DNA of 64,000 nt. It comes from CAYTMY01 sp964618075. Its GTDB lineage: Bacteria; Bacillota; Clostridia; Eubacteriales; Anaerofustaceae. Under the pieces are notes generated by a model. That model had not been told where the DNA came from. It searched no databases and worked only from the letters and a program-made list of their open reading frames with translations. The DNA lies in contig CAZTZO010000006.1 in the NCBI GenBank assembly GCA_964618075.1, forward strand, positions 8,962 through 72,961, read 5' to 3'. A program made the translations under genes and the position numbers. This document shows, in pieces, positions 1-9,545 of this stretch. Within the stretch, counting starts at the first letter, position 1. Each line of letters starts with the position of its first letter.

Positions 1-31
1 AAATATTTAAAAGAGAGGATAAATTAATATT

Positions 32-964
32 ATGAATAAATATCCTTTATCAAATGACCTTGCAGGATTGCCAACAATAACAGCCGAGCCATGGCTCCAA
101 ATCGGACAGGGCGAAACATTTCCTACTATGGAAGGTGCAGATTTTGACCGTGACGGAAATTTATTGGTCTGTCATAGGACAAAACCATGGACGGATATCG
201 TTAAAATTTACCCTGATAAAAACTACGAAACATTTTACCACAATGACAATGCCGTACTTATAGGTGTTGCAGTGCATAAGGACGGTCGTGTCTTTGCTGT
301 TGATATTGATGTTGAAGGAGGCAGACTGCTTGAATTATCTGAAAGCGGAGAATATAAACGCGAATTATTCTCGGTTATCGGAAAACGCATTAAGCCAAAT
401 GATTTAGCGTTTGACAAAAAAGGAAACATATATATTTCCGATTTTATCGGAGACAGGAACAACCCGTCAGGCGGTATTTACCGAATTAATGCAGATAGCG
501 ATTATTGCACAATGGATATGATAGCAGGAGGTCTTGCAAGCCCGAACGGAGTTGCCTTCTCCCCTGATTTTAAATGGATATGGACAGGAGAAACAACAAG
601 AAACTGTGTAACAAAAATCATGTTGGACGATGAAGGGAATTTAAGCAAGCATTTTCTGGCAGAGACCGCGACATATCAATGTATAGGTTATGAAGTTGCG
701 GATTCGACAAAGACAGATTCTTTAGGTAACGTTTATCAGGCAATTATGTACGGAGGCAGGATTCTTATACTAAATAATTCCGGAATACCGATTGCCAATG
801 TTCTGCTCTCTGATAGAGAAGAAGGAAATTGTATGTATTCTCCGAATCTGGCAATACATCCCACCAAAAATGAAGGTTATATTGTAACATCGGGGACAAA
901 AGGTGCATGGATCTATAAATTCAACACATTTGCACCTTCAATGCCCCTATATTCGCATATGTAA
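32..964 (+). CDS. SMP-30/gluconolactonase-like beta-propeller protein
   Basis: This 310-residue protein resembles the SMP-30/gluconolactonase/LRE family of six-bladed beta-propellers, which are often divalent-metal lactonases or esterases. Visible family patterns are an early Glu in MEGADFDRDGNLLV (near residue 34), KPNDLAFDKKGNIYISDF around 122-140, and SPNGVAFSPD near 175, which supply the Glu/Asn/Asp residues that usually hold the metal. There is no signal peptide, so it is probably cytoplasmic. The next gene, a UGSC-family protein, starts 27 bp downstream on the same strand, so the two are probably co-transcribed and may act on one substrate, which is unknown. The purine-rich AGAGAGGAT upstream is rather far from the ATG. 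The family is fairly sure; the substrate is not. Confidence 0.75.
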   Translation: MNKYPLSNDLAGLPTITAEPWLQIGQGETFPTMEGADFDRDGNLLVCHRTKPWTDIVKIYPDKNYETFYHNDNAVLIGVAVHKDGRVFAVDIDVEGGRLLELSESGEYKRELFSVIGKRIKPNDLAFDKKGNIYISDFIGDRNNPSGGIYRINADSDYCTMDMIAGGLASPNGVAFSPDFKWIWTGETTRNCVTKIMLDDEGNLSKHFLAETATYQCIGYEVADSTKTDSLGNVYQAIMYGGRILILNNSGIPIANVLLSDREEGNCMYSPNLAIHPTKNEGYIVTSGTKGAWIYKFNTFAPSMPLYSHM

Positions 965-991
965 ATCAACAAAAAGAAAGGCGGTCTTAAC

Positions 992-2695
992 ATGCAATAC
1001 ACAGTATTAAGCCCTTGGGCGGAAACCGACAACTCAAACGCCTGCGCCCTTAACCCGAGGCTTACAACTCTCGACGGCAAAACAATAGGTATGTTTTCGC
1101 ACTTCAAAGGACATTCGCCGTATATACTCAGAGAGATCGAAAAAGAATTAATAAAAAAATATCCGAATGCGAAATTTTCATATCTGCAATATCCTAAGGA
1201 TACTCAGGAAATAATAAACGATAAAGAATTTCAGCCTGTATTTAAAAAATGGCTGAGCGAAGTGGACGGCGTCATCGGGGCATACGGCGACGCAGGCTCG
1301 TGCGCAATGTATCACGCCTTCAATAACGCATATGTTGAGCAGTGCGGGAAACCGACAGTAATGCTTACAAAGCATGATATACTTATGTCGGCTCAGTGCG
1401 GAGCCAGCGCAAGACACGTGCCTCACCTCAGATTCGTGTGCTGTTCGCTTCAGGATTTGTCGTTTGAAAAGGCACTCGACGATCCTCTTATAAACAATGT
1501 TATTCGTCCTGCTGTGCTTCCTTGTATCCAGGGACTCATTGACGGTTTGACAAAGCCGCTTACAAAACAAGAGGCTCTTCTTCCCACAGATGAGGCAAGC
1601 AAATACTCAAAAGAAACCTACACAGGCACTTTAGATGAAATCAACGCAAAATTCTATCAAATGGGATATACGAACGGTCAACCGATAATACCTCCCACAA
1701 AGGAAGCGGTGGATGAAATGCTTACTGGCACTGACCTTGACAGAAATACCGTTATTGCCGAATTACCTCCAATGCTGGGAAAAGCTACGGTTGAAAAGAT
1801 AGCCATAAATGCCGTCATGGCAGGCTGTCTGCCGACATACTTACCTGTTTTGATAGCAGCTGTAAAAGCAATGGACGATCCCAAAATACACCTTGTGGGC
1901 TGGACGTGCAGCGTTGCCGGATTTGCTCCGCTTTTAATGGTAAACGGTCCGATAAGAAAACAAATCGGTCTTAACTGCAACAACAACTTTATGACACCGT
2001 ATTTCAAAGCGAACACAGCTATTGCCACAGCATTTGCTTATATCGTTATGAATATTTCGGGAGTAAGACCGACTCATGAGGACAATGCGTATACGGGGCA
2101 TGAGGGACGATTTGGAACGTGCTTCGGTGAGGACGAGGAAAACAGTCCGTGGGAAGCGTATCAAACAGAGCATGGTATAAACGCAAACGATTCCGCATTG
2201 ACCTTGTGCTATTCTCACCACCGTCAGTATGTCGGAGGGGGAAAGGACTCTGCTGACGAGCTTAATAAAATGCTTCAGCTTGACGATATCGGAGCCTTCG
2301 ATCCCGGATGCACATACGTCATATCGGCACAATGGGCAAAAATACTCAACGATTCGGGCATGAAAAGAAAAGACGTTGCCGTATATATCAGTGAATATGC
2401 GCGCAAGCTATTTGGTAATTCTCCCGTGCGCTGGATGACGGACAATAATCATATGCCGAAGTATGTGCCTCTGCCAAACAAAGATCCTTCGGTATATTGC
2501 CGTAAATTCTGGTCTACCGATCATCTTCAGATATTTGTCGCAGGCGCATCGGAAAGCGCAAGGTGCCTGGCTTTGGCAGGCGGCGGAGATCATGGTGGGC
2601 CCGCATGCGTAAAAATAGATTTACCGAAAAACTGGGACGCGCTTATAAAAAAATACTCGCCGCAGGCAAAACTCCCCGACTATATAGATTATTAA
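992..2695 (+). CDS. UGSC-family protein with Ala at the Sec/Cys position
   Basis: A 567-residue two-part protein. The N-terminal part (about 30-200) matches the UGSC family, named for a selenocysteine-Gly-Ser-Cys motif. Here the motif reads GDAGSC: residue 101 is Ala, encoded GCA at 1292-1294, and Cys104 is kept. The C-terminal part (about 215-560) starts with a QPIIPPTKEAVDEML segment and has several Cys and His residues, including CYSHHRQYVGGG. I know this part only as the usual partner of UGSC domains and know no proven reaction for it. A ribosome site (AAAGGCGG) precedes the ATG. It lies in an apparent operon with the SMP-30-like gene and is followed by a terminator. The family call is moderately sure; function is unknown. 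Confidence 0.6.
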   Translation: MQYTVLSPWAETDNSNACALNPRLTTLDGKTIGMFSHFKGHSPYILREIEKELIKKYPNAKFSYLQYPKDTQEIINDKEFQPVFKKWLSEVDGVIGAYGDAGSCAMYHAFNNAYVEQCGKPTVMLTKHDILMSAQCGASARHVPHLRFVCCSLQDLSFEKALDDPLINNVIRPAVLPCIQGLIDGLTKPLTKQEALLPTDEASKYSKETYTGTLDEINAKFYQMGYTNGQPIIPPTKEAVDEMLTGTDLDRNTVIAELPPMLGKATVEKIAINAVMAGCLPTYLPVLIAAVKAMDDPKIHLVGWTCSVAGFAPLLMVNGPIRKQIGLNCNNNFMTPYFKANTAIATAFAYIVMNISGVRPTHEDNAYTGHEGRFGTCFGEDEENSPWEAYQTEHGINANDSALTLCYSHHRQYVGGGKDSADELNKMLQLDDIGAFDPGCTYVISAQWAKILNDSGMKRKDVAVYISEYARKLFGNSPVRWMTDNNHMPKYVPLPNKDPSVYCRKFWSTDHLQIFVAGASESARCLALAGGGDHGGPACVKIDLPKNWDALIKKYSPQAKLPDYIDY

Positions 2696-2724
2696 GTTAT
2701 TAAGAAAATTAAATTTGCAAATAA

Positions 2725-2778
2725 AGGCAACGGTCAATGTTCTCGTTTGAAGATTGACCGTTGTCTTTTGTTTTTTTC
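2725..2778 (+). terminator. Rho-independent terminator after the UGSC gene
   Basis: Inverted repeat GGCAACGGTCAAT (2726-2738) and ATTGACCGTTGTC (2753-2765), followed by a T-rich run. It ends the SMP-30/UGSC transcript. Confidence 0.85.
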
Positions 2779-2848
2779 ATTATGTGGCTATTCATAGCAA
2801 ACTTTGTCACATTATTGCTTTATCCTGATAAATGAATCGAATTACTTA

Positions 2849-2877
2849 TTGACTTTTTATGCGTTGTTTCGTATAAT
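2849..2877 (+). promoter_or_regulatory. Sigma-A-type promoter of glyA
   Basis: TTGACT (2849-2854), a 17-bp spacer and TATAAT (2872-2877). It leaves a leader of about 95 nt before glyA, in which I recognise no known riboswitch. Confidence 0.75.
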
Positions 2878-2978
2878 CTTTAATTGTAGCTTTGTGCAAT
2901 AAACGCTAAAAAAGGCTATCTTTCGGTTTGATAATTCTTAAGCCGTTATTTTTATAAATTTAAGGAGACCGCTGTTTT

Positions 2979-4220
2979 ATGTATTCATTTGACGAAGTAA
3001 AGTCCTTCGATCCCGATGTAGCCAAAGCTATGTCTAAAGAAATAGATAGGCAGAAAGCACAGGTTGAACTAATCGCCTCGGAAAATCTTGTCAGCAAAGC
3101 CGTAATGGCTGCTATGGGAAGTCCTCTGACAAACAAATACGCAGAGGGTTATCCGTCAAAGAGATATTACGGGGGATGCGAATACGTGGATATTGTTGAA
3201 AATCTTGCAATAGACAGAGCAAAAAAGGTTTTCGGCTGCGAATATGCAAACGTTCAGCCGCATTCCGGCGTACAAGCGAACATGGCAGCATTTTTTGCGG
3301 TGTTAAAGCCCGGCGACGGTATCGTCGGAATGAGCCTTGCCAACGGCGGACATCTCAGTCACGGAAGCCCCGTAAATATGTCGGGCAAATACTTCAAGGT
3401 CGATTCATACGGGGTAAACGAACAGGGCGTAATTGATTATAATCAACTCGAGGATATAGTCACAAGGACAAAACCGAAAATGCTTATTGCCGGAGCAAGC
3501 GCATATCCGAGAAAAATAGATTTTAAAAATTTTCGTGTTATAGCTGATAAGGTAGGCGCAATCCTTATGGTGGATATCGCTCATATAGCGGGACTTGTTG
3601 CCGCAGGCTGTCATGAAAGCCCCATTCCCTACGCTCATGTTACCACTACCACCACTCACAAGACCTTAAGAGGTCCGAGAGGCGGAATGATACTCTCCAG
3701 CGATGAATTCAACGACAAAGTCAATTTTAATAAGGCAATTTTTCCCGGCATTCAGGGTGGCCCGCTTATGCATGTTATCGCCGCAAAAGCTGTTTGTCTG
3801 AAAGAAGCGATGCAGCCTGAATTTAAGGTTTATCAGCAGCAGGTAGTCAAGAACGCAAGTGCTTTAGCCGACGCTGTAATGAAAAGAGGTTTTAACGTGG
3901 TTTCCAACGGCACGGACAACCATTTAGTGCTTATAGACCTGAAGAATAAAGATATAACAGGTAAGCAAGCGGAAAAGATACTCGGTCTTGCAAATATAAC
4001 CTGCAATAAAAATGCGGTTCCGAACGACCAGCAGCCCGCGAATATCACTGGAGGAATAAGGCTCGGCACACCCTGCGTTACCTCAAGAGGCATGGTTGAG
4101 TCCGATATGGATATAATAGCCGAGGGTATATCGCTGATGATAGAGGATCCTCAGAAAAACGAACAGAAAGTTAAGGGTATGATAAAGGAGCTTACAGATA
4201 AGTATCCCTTAAATTATTGA
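2979..4220 (+). CDS. glyA: Serine hydroxymethyltransferase
   Basis: SHMT is a cytoplasmic PLP enzyme that interconverts serine and glycine and loads one-carbon units on tetrahydrofolate. The 413-residue length is normal. Recognisable blocks are the N-terminal IELIASEN-type segment (VELIASENLVSKAVM), the NKYAEGYPSKRYYGG substrate loop, and the PLP lysine segment TTTTTHKTLRGPRGG near residue 228. AAGGAG lies upstream of the ATG. It is a single-gene unit with its own promoter at 2849 and a hairpin terminator after it. Identification is essentially certain. Confidence 0.97.
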   Translation: MYSFDEVKSFDPDVAKAMSKEIDRQKAQVELIASENLVSKAVMAAMGSPLTNKYAEGYPSKRYYGGCEYVDIVENLAIDRAKKVFGCEYANVQPHSGVQANMAAFFAVLKPGDGIVGMSLANGGHLSHGSPVNMSGKYFKVDSYGVNEQGVIDYNQLEDIVTRTKPKMLIAGASAYPRKIDFKNFRVIADKVGAILMVDIAHIAGLVAAGCHESPIPYAHVTTTTTHKTLRGPRGGMILSSDEFNDKVNFNKAIFPGIQGGPLMHVIAAKAVCLKEAMQPEFKVYQQQVVKNASALADAVMKRGFNVVSNGTDNHLVLIDLKNKDITGKQAEKILGLANITCNKNAVPNDQQPANITGGIRLGTPCVTSRGMVESDMDIIAEGISLMIEDPQKNEQKVKGMIKELTDKYPLNY

Positions 4221-4230
4221 TTGATATTAA

Positions 4231-4275
4231 TAAGGGCACAGTGTTTTGTTCTAAAGCGCTGTGCCCTTATCTTTT
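4231..4275. terminator. Bidirectional terminator between glyA and the ABC permease
   Basis: TAAGGGCACAG (4231-4241) pairs with CTGTGCCCTTA (4259-4269), followed by a T-rich stretch on the plus strand and an AT-rich stretch on the minus strand. It sits between convergent genes. Confidence 0.8.
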
Positions 4276-4282
4276 TATATTA

Positions 4283-7279
4283 TTATTCGTTTGCCTTCAT
4301 GGATTCCACCATGTCTATTTTTTTGATTTTCTTAAGCATTATTATATCCACTACAGCCGTTGTAAACGCTGTCACCCCCGCAGCGTATATATAGCTTTGG
4401 AAATATATCGATCTGCCGAACATAAGAGCGTCTACTTCTGCTGTTCTTACTACAAAGGAATGCAGCCATATACCTAAGACGAAGCCGAATAATATCCCTA
4501 TTGCGCTTAGAATATTTATCTCTCTGTAGATATATGAAGCGACCTCCCTGTTATGGAAGCCGAGAACTTTTATCGTCGCAAGCTCCTTTGAACGCTCGCA
4601 AATATTGATATTCGTCAGGTTGTAAAGTACGATTACCGCAAGAGCTATGGCGGAAAATATCAGTACAAGCACAATATAGTCGATATTTTTCACAGTATTT
4701 GAAAAGCTCTCCTTTATAGACTGAGAGAATTGTAAAAGAAGGATATTGTCACTTTTAAGAAGCTCAGCAGAAACCTCGTTTCTGACTTCTTCACTCTCGT
4801 CGTTAAGGGTGGCTAGCACAAGAGTATAATCCGGCTCTTTTTGAAATACTTCCTCGTAGGTTGTCTGACTTATAAACACATACGCCGTAACGTAGTTCTC
4901 CATAATATCAGTCACACATAATTCATACGTTTTCCCATCGGAGTCCTTTATTGTGACGCTATCGCCTACCTTAACGCCCAATGTTTCGCACATTTTTTCT
5001 GTCATTACCACGCTGTTGTCATTAAAGGAGATCTCCTTCTTTGTCTTACGCACGCGCATATTTATCATTTCGTTCATTTCCTGCGTATTCTTTGGCGTAT
5101 AGAGTGTTGCGGAAATGCTGTCGCGCTCATTCTCCACGCTTACGGATTCATAATGAACGGGTGCGTAATTAATAATATACTGTGAATCGTTCAGATACGA
5201 ATTGATAAGCTCATCGCTCTCATATGCTGCGTCCTCCTTTAGGTAAACAGACATATTATAATTATAAATATCATTAAATTGTATATTAACTATATCCCCA
5301 ATGGAATCTCTGAGTCCAAAGCCCGTAAGCAGCAGTCCGCAGCAGCCGGCTATACCGAATACCGTCATGTAGAAACGCTTTTTATAGCGGAAAATATTTC
5401 TGGCGGTAACCTTCGCCGTAAAGCTAAGCTTCTTCCATATGAAGCCTATCTTCTCAAGGAATATTCTCTTACCTGCCTTAGGTGCTTTCGGAAGCATAAG
5501 AGTAGAGGGCTTCTCCTTTAACTGACTTAAACAAGCAAGCAAGGTCGCTACCGTAGTACAGGCTATTGCTATTACGGAAATTATAATCGCATAATCCCAG
5601 CGAAACAACGTGATCGTTTTCGGCAAGGAATACGTCATCGTATAAGCGTTGGCAATTATTGCGGGTAGGGTTTTAAAGCCCAGCGTTATACCTATTACTG
5701 AGCCCAATATACTTGCAAGGGCGCTGTAACCGATGTAGTACAACAATATCAAGTTATCCGAATAGCCCAAAGCCTTCAGTGTGCCAATCTGAACGCGCTC
5801 CTCTTCCACCATACGCGTCATAGTCGTAAGAGCAACGAGTGCTGCAACAAAGAAAAAGAATATCGGGAATACCTTTGCTATGGCTCCAACCTTTTCGGAA
5901 TTGCTCTTGTAGCTGGTGAAGCTCACTGTATCCGAACGATCAAAGAAATACCATTCAGGCGTTTTAATCTCATCTATTTCTTTTTGTGCCTCATCTATCT
6001 TTACCTTGGCGTCTGCAAGGGTGTTGTAGGCTTGTTCTTTTCCTGATTCGTACTCGTTCTGTGCCTGCGACAGAGTTGAAGAATAGCTTGCCGCCTGAGC
6101 TTCTCCCGAAGCAAGAGAAACCCACCCCGACTGAATACTCTGTCTCTGTGTATTTATGCCTGCTACAGCAGCAGCCTCCTGAGCGGCTATAGCTGCAAGC
6201 TGTGTGTTGTATTGGTCTTGGCTTAAAAGTCCTGCGCTGTATGCCGCAAGCGCGTCCGAACGTGCCTGAGCAATCTTATCCTTAATATCGGTTTCGTAAG
6301 CGGACAACGATTCTTCCGCTTGAATCAAAGCTGCACGATTGGATTCGATCTGTGCATACGCTTCATTGAGTTGTGAATATCCGCTGTCAATTTCGCTCTT
6401 TGCTTCCGAGAGCTCTGCGTTAGTATCTGATAGCGCCGTATTATACTCGTTTCGCGCTTTATCCAGCTCTGCCGTCGCTTTATCGACTATTTCCTGTCTT
6501 CTTTGTATACAGCGGGTAATTGAGAAGTCGTTCATGTTGTCAGATGCGCTGTCGACTAAGCTTTTATATTCGTCACTAAAGGTGTCTAAATCTGACGAAC
6601 CGTTTAAGGTAACGTATGCGTCGGTATAAACTTCAAGATTGTAACACTCCGGCAATACGTACATAATAAGTGAAACACGCCCTGTTCCAACGGTACTCGG
6701 TTCGCTTTCTATCGACATATAATAAGGAGTTCTGGCTATTCCGACAACGGTCAGCTCGTTAAAATTATATGTTTCTGAGAGCTTGTCGTAATCCTTATTT
6801 TCCGGTGAAAGAACGAAAACATCACCGAGACTATATGATTTCGTATATTCATTCGGACATATCAAAACACATTCGCTTGTGTTTTGAGCAAGCCTTCCCT
6901 CAGTGAGTACAAAGCCATTGAGCAAACCGTCTGTTCCGTTCTTATCAAGTGGAACTCCGTAAATTCTGGTAACATAGCTGCCGTCACCGCGCATCATTTC
7001 AATATCGGTGCAATAACAGCCCATGACCTTATCGACCGATTCGAGATTAGATAGGGCATTAATGTCGTTTTCGGTGATCCCGTATGAGCCTTTGATATCG
7101 AGATCGAACATATTATTGTCGTCATAATACTTATCCGCTGTGTATTGCATATCAGGCGTCGTAGCAAGCAATCCCGCCAAAAAACCCGTTCCTACAGCGA
7201 CAATAGCCAATATGGAGATAAACCTTGCCATTGTTGAGCGCACACCGCGCCACAGCATTTTTGAATAGGTCTTGTTCAT
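4283..7279 (-). CDS. ABC transporter permease, FtsX/MacB-type, with a long extracytoplasmic coiled coil
   Basis: A 998-residue membrane protein with an N-terminal membrane segment (near 17-40), then a large extracytoplasmic region. A block of three membrane segments (about 470-605), another single segment (about 640-660), a second external domain and a final three-segment FtsX-like block (about 865-985) follow. Residues about 265-440 are rich in Ala, Glu and Gln and look like a long coiled-coil hairpin. This layout is typical of MacB-like permeases in Clostridia that export or extract lipids or peptides, or resist antimicrobial peptides. The ATPase gene ends 4 bp upstream, so the two form one transporter. 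The substrate is unknown. Confidence 0.9.
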   Translation of the reverse strand: MNKTYSKMLWRGVRSTMARFISILAIVAVGTGFLAGLLATTPDMQYTADKYYDDNNMFDLDIKGSYGITENDINALSNLESVDKVMGCYCTDIEMMRGDGSYVTRIYGVPLDKNGTDGLLNGFVLTEGRLAQNTSECVLICPNEYTKSYSLGDVFVLSPENKDYDKLSETYNFNELTVVGIARTPYYMSIESEPSTVGTGRVSLIMYVLPECYNLEVYTDAYVTLNGSSDLDTFSDEYKSLVDSASDNMNDFSITRCIQRRQEIVDKATAELDKARNEYNTALSDTNAELSEAKSEIDSGYSQLNEAYAQIESNRAALIQAEESLSAYETDIKDKIAQARSDALAAYSAGLLSQDQYNTQLAAIAAQEAAAVAGINTQRQSIQSGWVSLASGEAQAASYSSTLSQAQNEYESGKEQAYNTLADAKVKIDEAQKEIDEIKTPEWYFFDRSDTVSFTSYKSNSEKVGAIAKVFPIFFFFVAALVALTTMTRMVEEERVQIGTLKALGYSDNLILLYYIGYSALASILGSVIGITLGFKTLPAIIANAYTMTYSLPKTITLFRWDYAIIISVIAIACTTVATLLACLSQLKEKPSTLMLPKAPKAGKRIFLEKIGFIWKKLSFTAKVTARNIFRYKKRFYMTVFGIAGCCGLLLTGFGLRDSIGDIVNIQFNDIYNYNMSVYLKEDAAYESDELINSYLNDSQYIINYAPVHYESVSVENERDSISATLYTPKNTQEMNEMINMRVRKTKKEISFNDNSVVMTEKMCETLGVKVGDSVTIKDSDGKTYELCVTDIMENYVTAYVFISQTTYEEVFQKEPDYTLVLATLNDESEEVRNEVSAELLKSDNILLLQFSQSIKESFSNTVKNIDYIVLVLIFSAIALAVIVLYNLTNINICERSKELATIKVLGFHNREVASYIYREINILSAIGILFGFVLGIWLHSFVVRTAEVDALMFGRSIYFQSYIYAAGVTAFTTAVVDIIMLKKIKKIDMVESMKANE

Positions 7280-7283
7280 ATAT

Positions 7284-7985
7284 TCACCATTCTATTTCCG
7301 ATACGTCAATAGGATTTTCGTTTATTTCAACACTGTTTACTTTACCGTTTTTCACACGTATAACCCTGTCCGCCATCTGTGTTATGGCACTATTGTGCGT
7401 TATAACGATGACAGTTTTTTGCGTGTTTTTGCAAATATCCCACAATAGCTTGAGAATCGTTTTACCCGTATTATAATCCAAAGCGCCTGTAGGCTCGTCA
7501 CACAATAGTATTTTCGGGTTTTTTGCAATGGCACGCGCTATGGATACTCTCTGCTGCTCTCCTCCGGATAGCTGAGCGGGAAAATTATCGCGCCTTTCAG
7601 ATAATTCGACCTGTTTAAGAGTTTCTTCTGCATCCAAAGGTTCCTTGCATATTTCCGATGCCAGTTCGACATTTTCGAGGGCGGTCAGATTCTGTACAAG
7701 GTTATAAAACTGAAACACGAATCCGACGTCATAGCGCCTGTAATCGGTAAGCTGACGTGCGTTAAAGGAGCTGATCTTTTTATTATCAAGGTATATCTCA
7801 CCCTCATCGCAGGTGTCCATTCCACCCAGTATATTAAGCAGCGTCGTTTTGCCTGCTCCGCTGGGACCGACGACTACGCAAAACTCACCTTTTTTTACGG
7901 AAAATGAAAGATGGTCTACTGCCGCGATAGTATGCTCGCCCATATGATAATATTTACATACGTCATTGAAAACAATGTATTCCAT
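7284..7985 (-). CDS. ABC transporter ATP-binding protein, LolD/MacB type
   Basis: The ATPase partner of the downstream permease. It has Walker A GPSGAGKTT, a signature motif LSGGEQQRVSIARAI, Walker B ILLCDEPTGALD and an H-loop VITHN, as in MacB/LolD/SalX ATPases. I chose the ATG at 7985 (MEYIVFND) because AAGGAGGAGA lies just upstream; an in-frame start 63 bp further up would add 21 residues unlike the family. That gives 233 residues, the usual size. It comes first in a two-gene operon. Confidence 0.93.
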   Translation of the reverse strand: MEYIVFNDVCKYYHMGEHTIAAVDHLSFSVKKGEFCVVVGPSGAGKTTLLNILGGMDTCDEGEIYLDNKKISSFNARQLTDYRRYDVGFVFQFYNLVQNLTALENVELASEICKEPLDAEETLKQVELSERRDNFPAQLSGGEQQRVSIARAIAKNPKILLCDEPTGALDYNTGKTILKLLWDICKNTQKTVIVITHNSAITQMADRVIRVKNGKVNSVEINENPIDVSEIEW

Positions 7986-8139
7986 TGTATTCTCCTCCTT
8001 TTTCGTTATAACGTCATTATATCGACTTGAGTATTTATTATTTAACAAATCAACTATACTAAAATCTAATTATATAATACAATAAAAATACGCAATTTCA
8101 TAGATAGAACAAGACTTTTATATACTCTTACGAGATATT

Positions 8140-8895
8140 TTAAGTCTCACTCATCAGAAGCGAGAATTCCGAGCTCATCTTATTATACAATAAAGACGCC
8201 TCATTGTCGTGTGCTTTGACGACCTTCATGATATCATCAAAATCATCATTGAGCATATCACATATTTCAACAGACAATTCACCATTATCCTTCATAGCAT
8301 TGATTATACTCAAGGTTTTTGTTTTGTCGTACTCTCCCTTATACGAGCGCTTGTTGATAAGCGCGCTTGCAATATCCGCAACCGCAGCTATTTTTTCACA
8401 AGCTGTCATTTCATCCCCTTTTAGACCGTTCGGATAACCCTTGCCGTTTATTTTTTCATGATGATTGGAGGCAATAAGACAAACGTGCTTATCCGCTAAA
8501 GGTGAAAGTATCTCGCGAGTATATGTGACGTGCTTTTTCATCAGCTCCATTTCCTCATATGTAAGCGAGCCCTGCTTCTCGATAAGCGTATAGGGTATGG
8601 CTATTTTACCTATATCATGAAGAAAACATGCAAGATACAGCTTATCTGTTTCTTCTTTGTCGATATTCATTCGTTTGGCTATTTCAGACGCTATAACCGA
8701 AACGTCTATCGTATGGGTAAGAGTAAAAACGCTGCGAAATTCAATGGAATATACTAACATTTTGAGATACAGCATAGCGTCGTCTGCACTTATATCTATC
8801 GTTTCGAGCTTCTTTTCAATATCCGATTTATATGCTTTTGTGCGAATAGATTTGGAGGTATTAAATAAGCTCTGAGCTTTTTTTGAGATCGTCAA
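8140..8895 (-). CDS. HD-GYP domain phosphohydrolase, C-terminal part of a split gene
   Basis: This reading frame carries an HD-GYP-type domain: an upstream His in FTLTHTIDVSV, HDIGK (93-97), and HHEKINGKGYPNGLKG with GYP at 153-155. Such domains hydrolyse cyclic di-GMP. The open frame begins at a TTG (8895) inside the preceding HD gene, with no ribosome site. The first ATG is at about codon 41, just before the domain. The upstream ORF runs into this one in the +1 frame across an A7 tract (8878-8884). With six A's the two would be one 420-residue protein with tandem HD domains. It is therefore probably half of a single gene, made by frameshifting or slippage, or broken by mutation or a sequencing error. 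The domain call is sure; the start is not. Confidence 0.75.
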   Translation of the reverse strand: MTISKKAQSLFNTSKSIRTKAYKSDIEKKLETIDISADDAMLYLKMLVYSIEFRSVFTLTHTIDVSVIASEIAKRMNIDKEETDKLYLACFLHDIGKIAIPYTLIEKQGSLTYEEMELMKKHVTYTREILSPLADKHVCLIASNHHEKINGKGYPNGLKGDEMTACEKIAAVADIASALINKRSYKGEYDKTKTLSIINAMKDNGELSVEICDMLNDDFDDIMKVVKAHDNEASLLYNKMSSEFSLLMSET

Positions 8896-9403
8896 TCATT
8901 TTTATCGAAAACCTTGCCGGCGCCTGAGAATAAAGCATTTTAAAGGGTATTTCGTCATGATTGGTCAATAGTATGTCCGCCTTGTCCGCAAGGTGTATCA
9001 AACGGGCATATTCCTTGTAGTCCGACGTGACTAAATTTAACTCTTCATCGTCTGTATGGTGGTATAAAATCGCCTGCGCTTTTTGTTTGAGCGGTGTTGT
9101 GTTTTTTAAAAAAACATAGCCGTAAGCGGCATGCTTCATTACGTCCTTTGTCTCAAATACGACCATATTGTCTATTTCTTCGGTCTTGTATGCACCTATA
9201 TCATGAAGAAGACTCAAAATGAAAATATCGTCATTATTTATCTTACTATAATGCTCGGGCGAGGCGGCAATAATATCCTGAACAATAAAAGCTACGCGCT
9301 CTCCGTGGTCGATCAAACGGGGGTCTATATAGCTTAAAGCTCTGCTTACGATGTTGAGTATTTCGTTTTTTTGAGTAAGATGTATGTCATTTTCATTTAT
9401 CAT
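8861..9403 (-). CDS. HD domain protein, N-terminal part of a split HD/HD-GYP gene
   Basis: A 180-residue HD-domain protein with DHGERVAFIVQDI (about 32-44), LSLLHDIGAYK (HDIG 67-70), a later HHTDDEE and a DKADIL segment. These are the metal-binding positions of the HD phosphohydrolase fold. It ends with LKKSSELI right after an A7 run that would join it to the HD-GYP frame by loss of one A. Alone it would be a short HD protein. Joined, it would be the first of two HD domains, a layout seen in clostridial HD-GYP proteins. The start is an ATG at 9403. The substrate cannot be told. Confidence 0.75.
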   Translation of the reverse strand: MINENDIHLTQKNEILNIVSRALSYIDPRLIDHGERVAFIVQDIIAASPEHYSKINNDDIFILSLLHDIGAYKTEEIDNMVVFETKDVMKHAAYGYVFLKNTTPLKQKAQAILYHHTDDEELNLVTSDYKEYARLIHLADKADILLTNHDEIPFKMLYSQAPARFSIKMIDDLKKSSELI

Positions 9404-9515
9404 AACAATTCTCCGTTAATGAATATCGGTGAATATATGTCTTTTTTTAATTATACATATATTTCAACTTCTTATGAACAAATATGTCAAAAATTAGTAT
9501 TAAGAGGTATGTCTA

Positions 9516-9545
9516 TTGACAAATATACCGATATTAACATATAAT
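9516..9545 (+). promoter_or_regulatory. Promoter of the ECF S-subunit/coaX operon
   Basis: TTGACA (9516-9521), an 18-bp spacer and TATAAT (9540-9545). It leaves a leader of about 118 nt ending in GGAGG before the ATG at 9670. I recognise no known riboswitch in the leader. Confidence 0.7.

Noticed and set aside
1292..1303. Possible in-frame TGA selenocysteine in the UGSC motif
   Set aside because: The codon is GCA for Ala, and the gene has no in-frame TGA at this site.
2878..2978. Possible riboswitch in the glyA leader
   Set aside because: Only a weak hairpin (CGGTTT/AAGCCG) is visible, with no tetrahydrofolate, glycine or SAM riboswitch core that I recognise.
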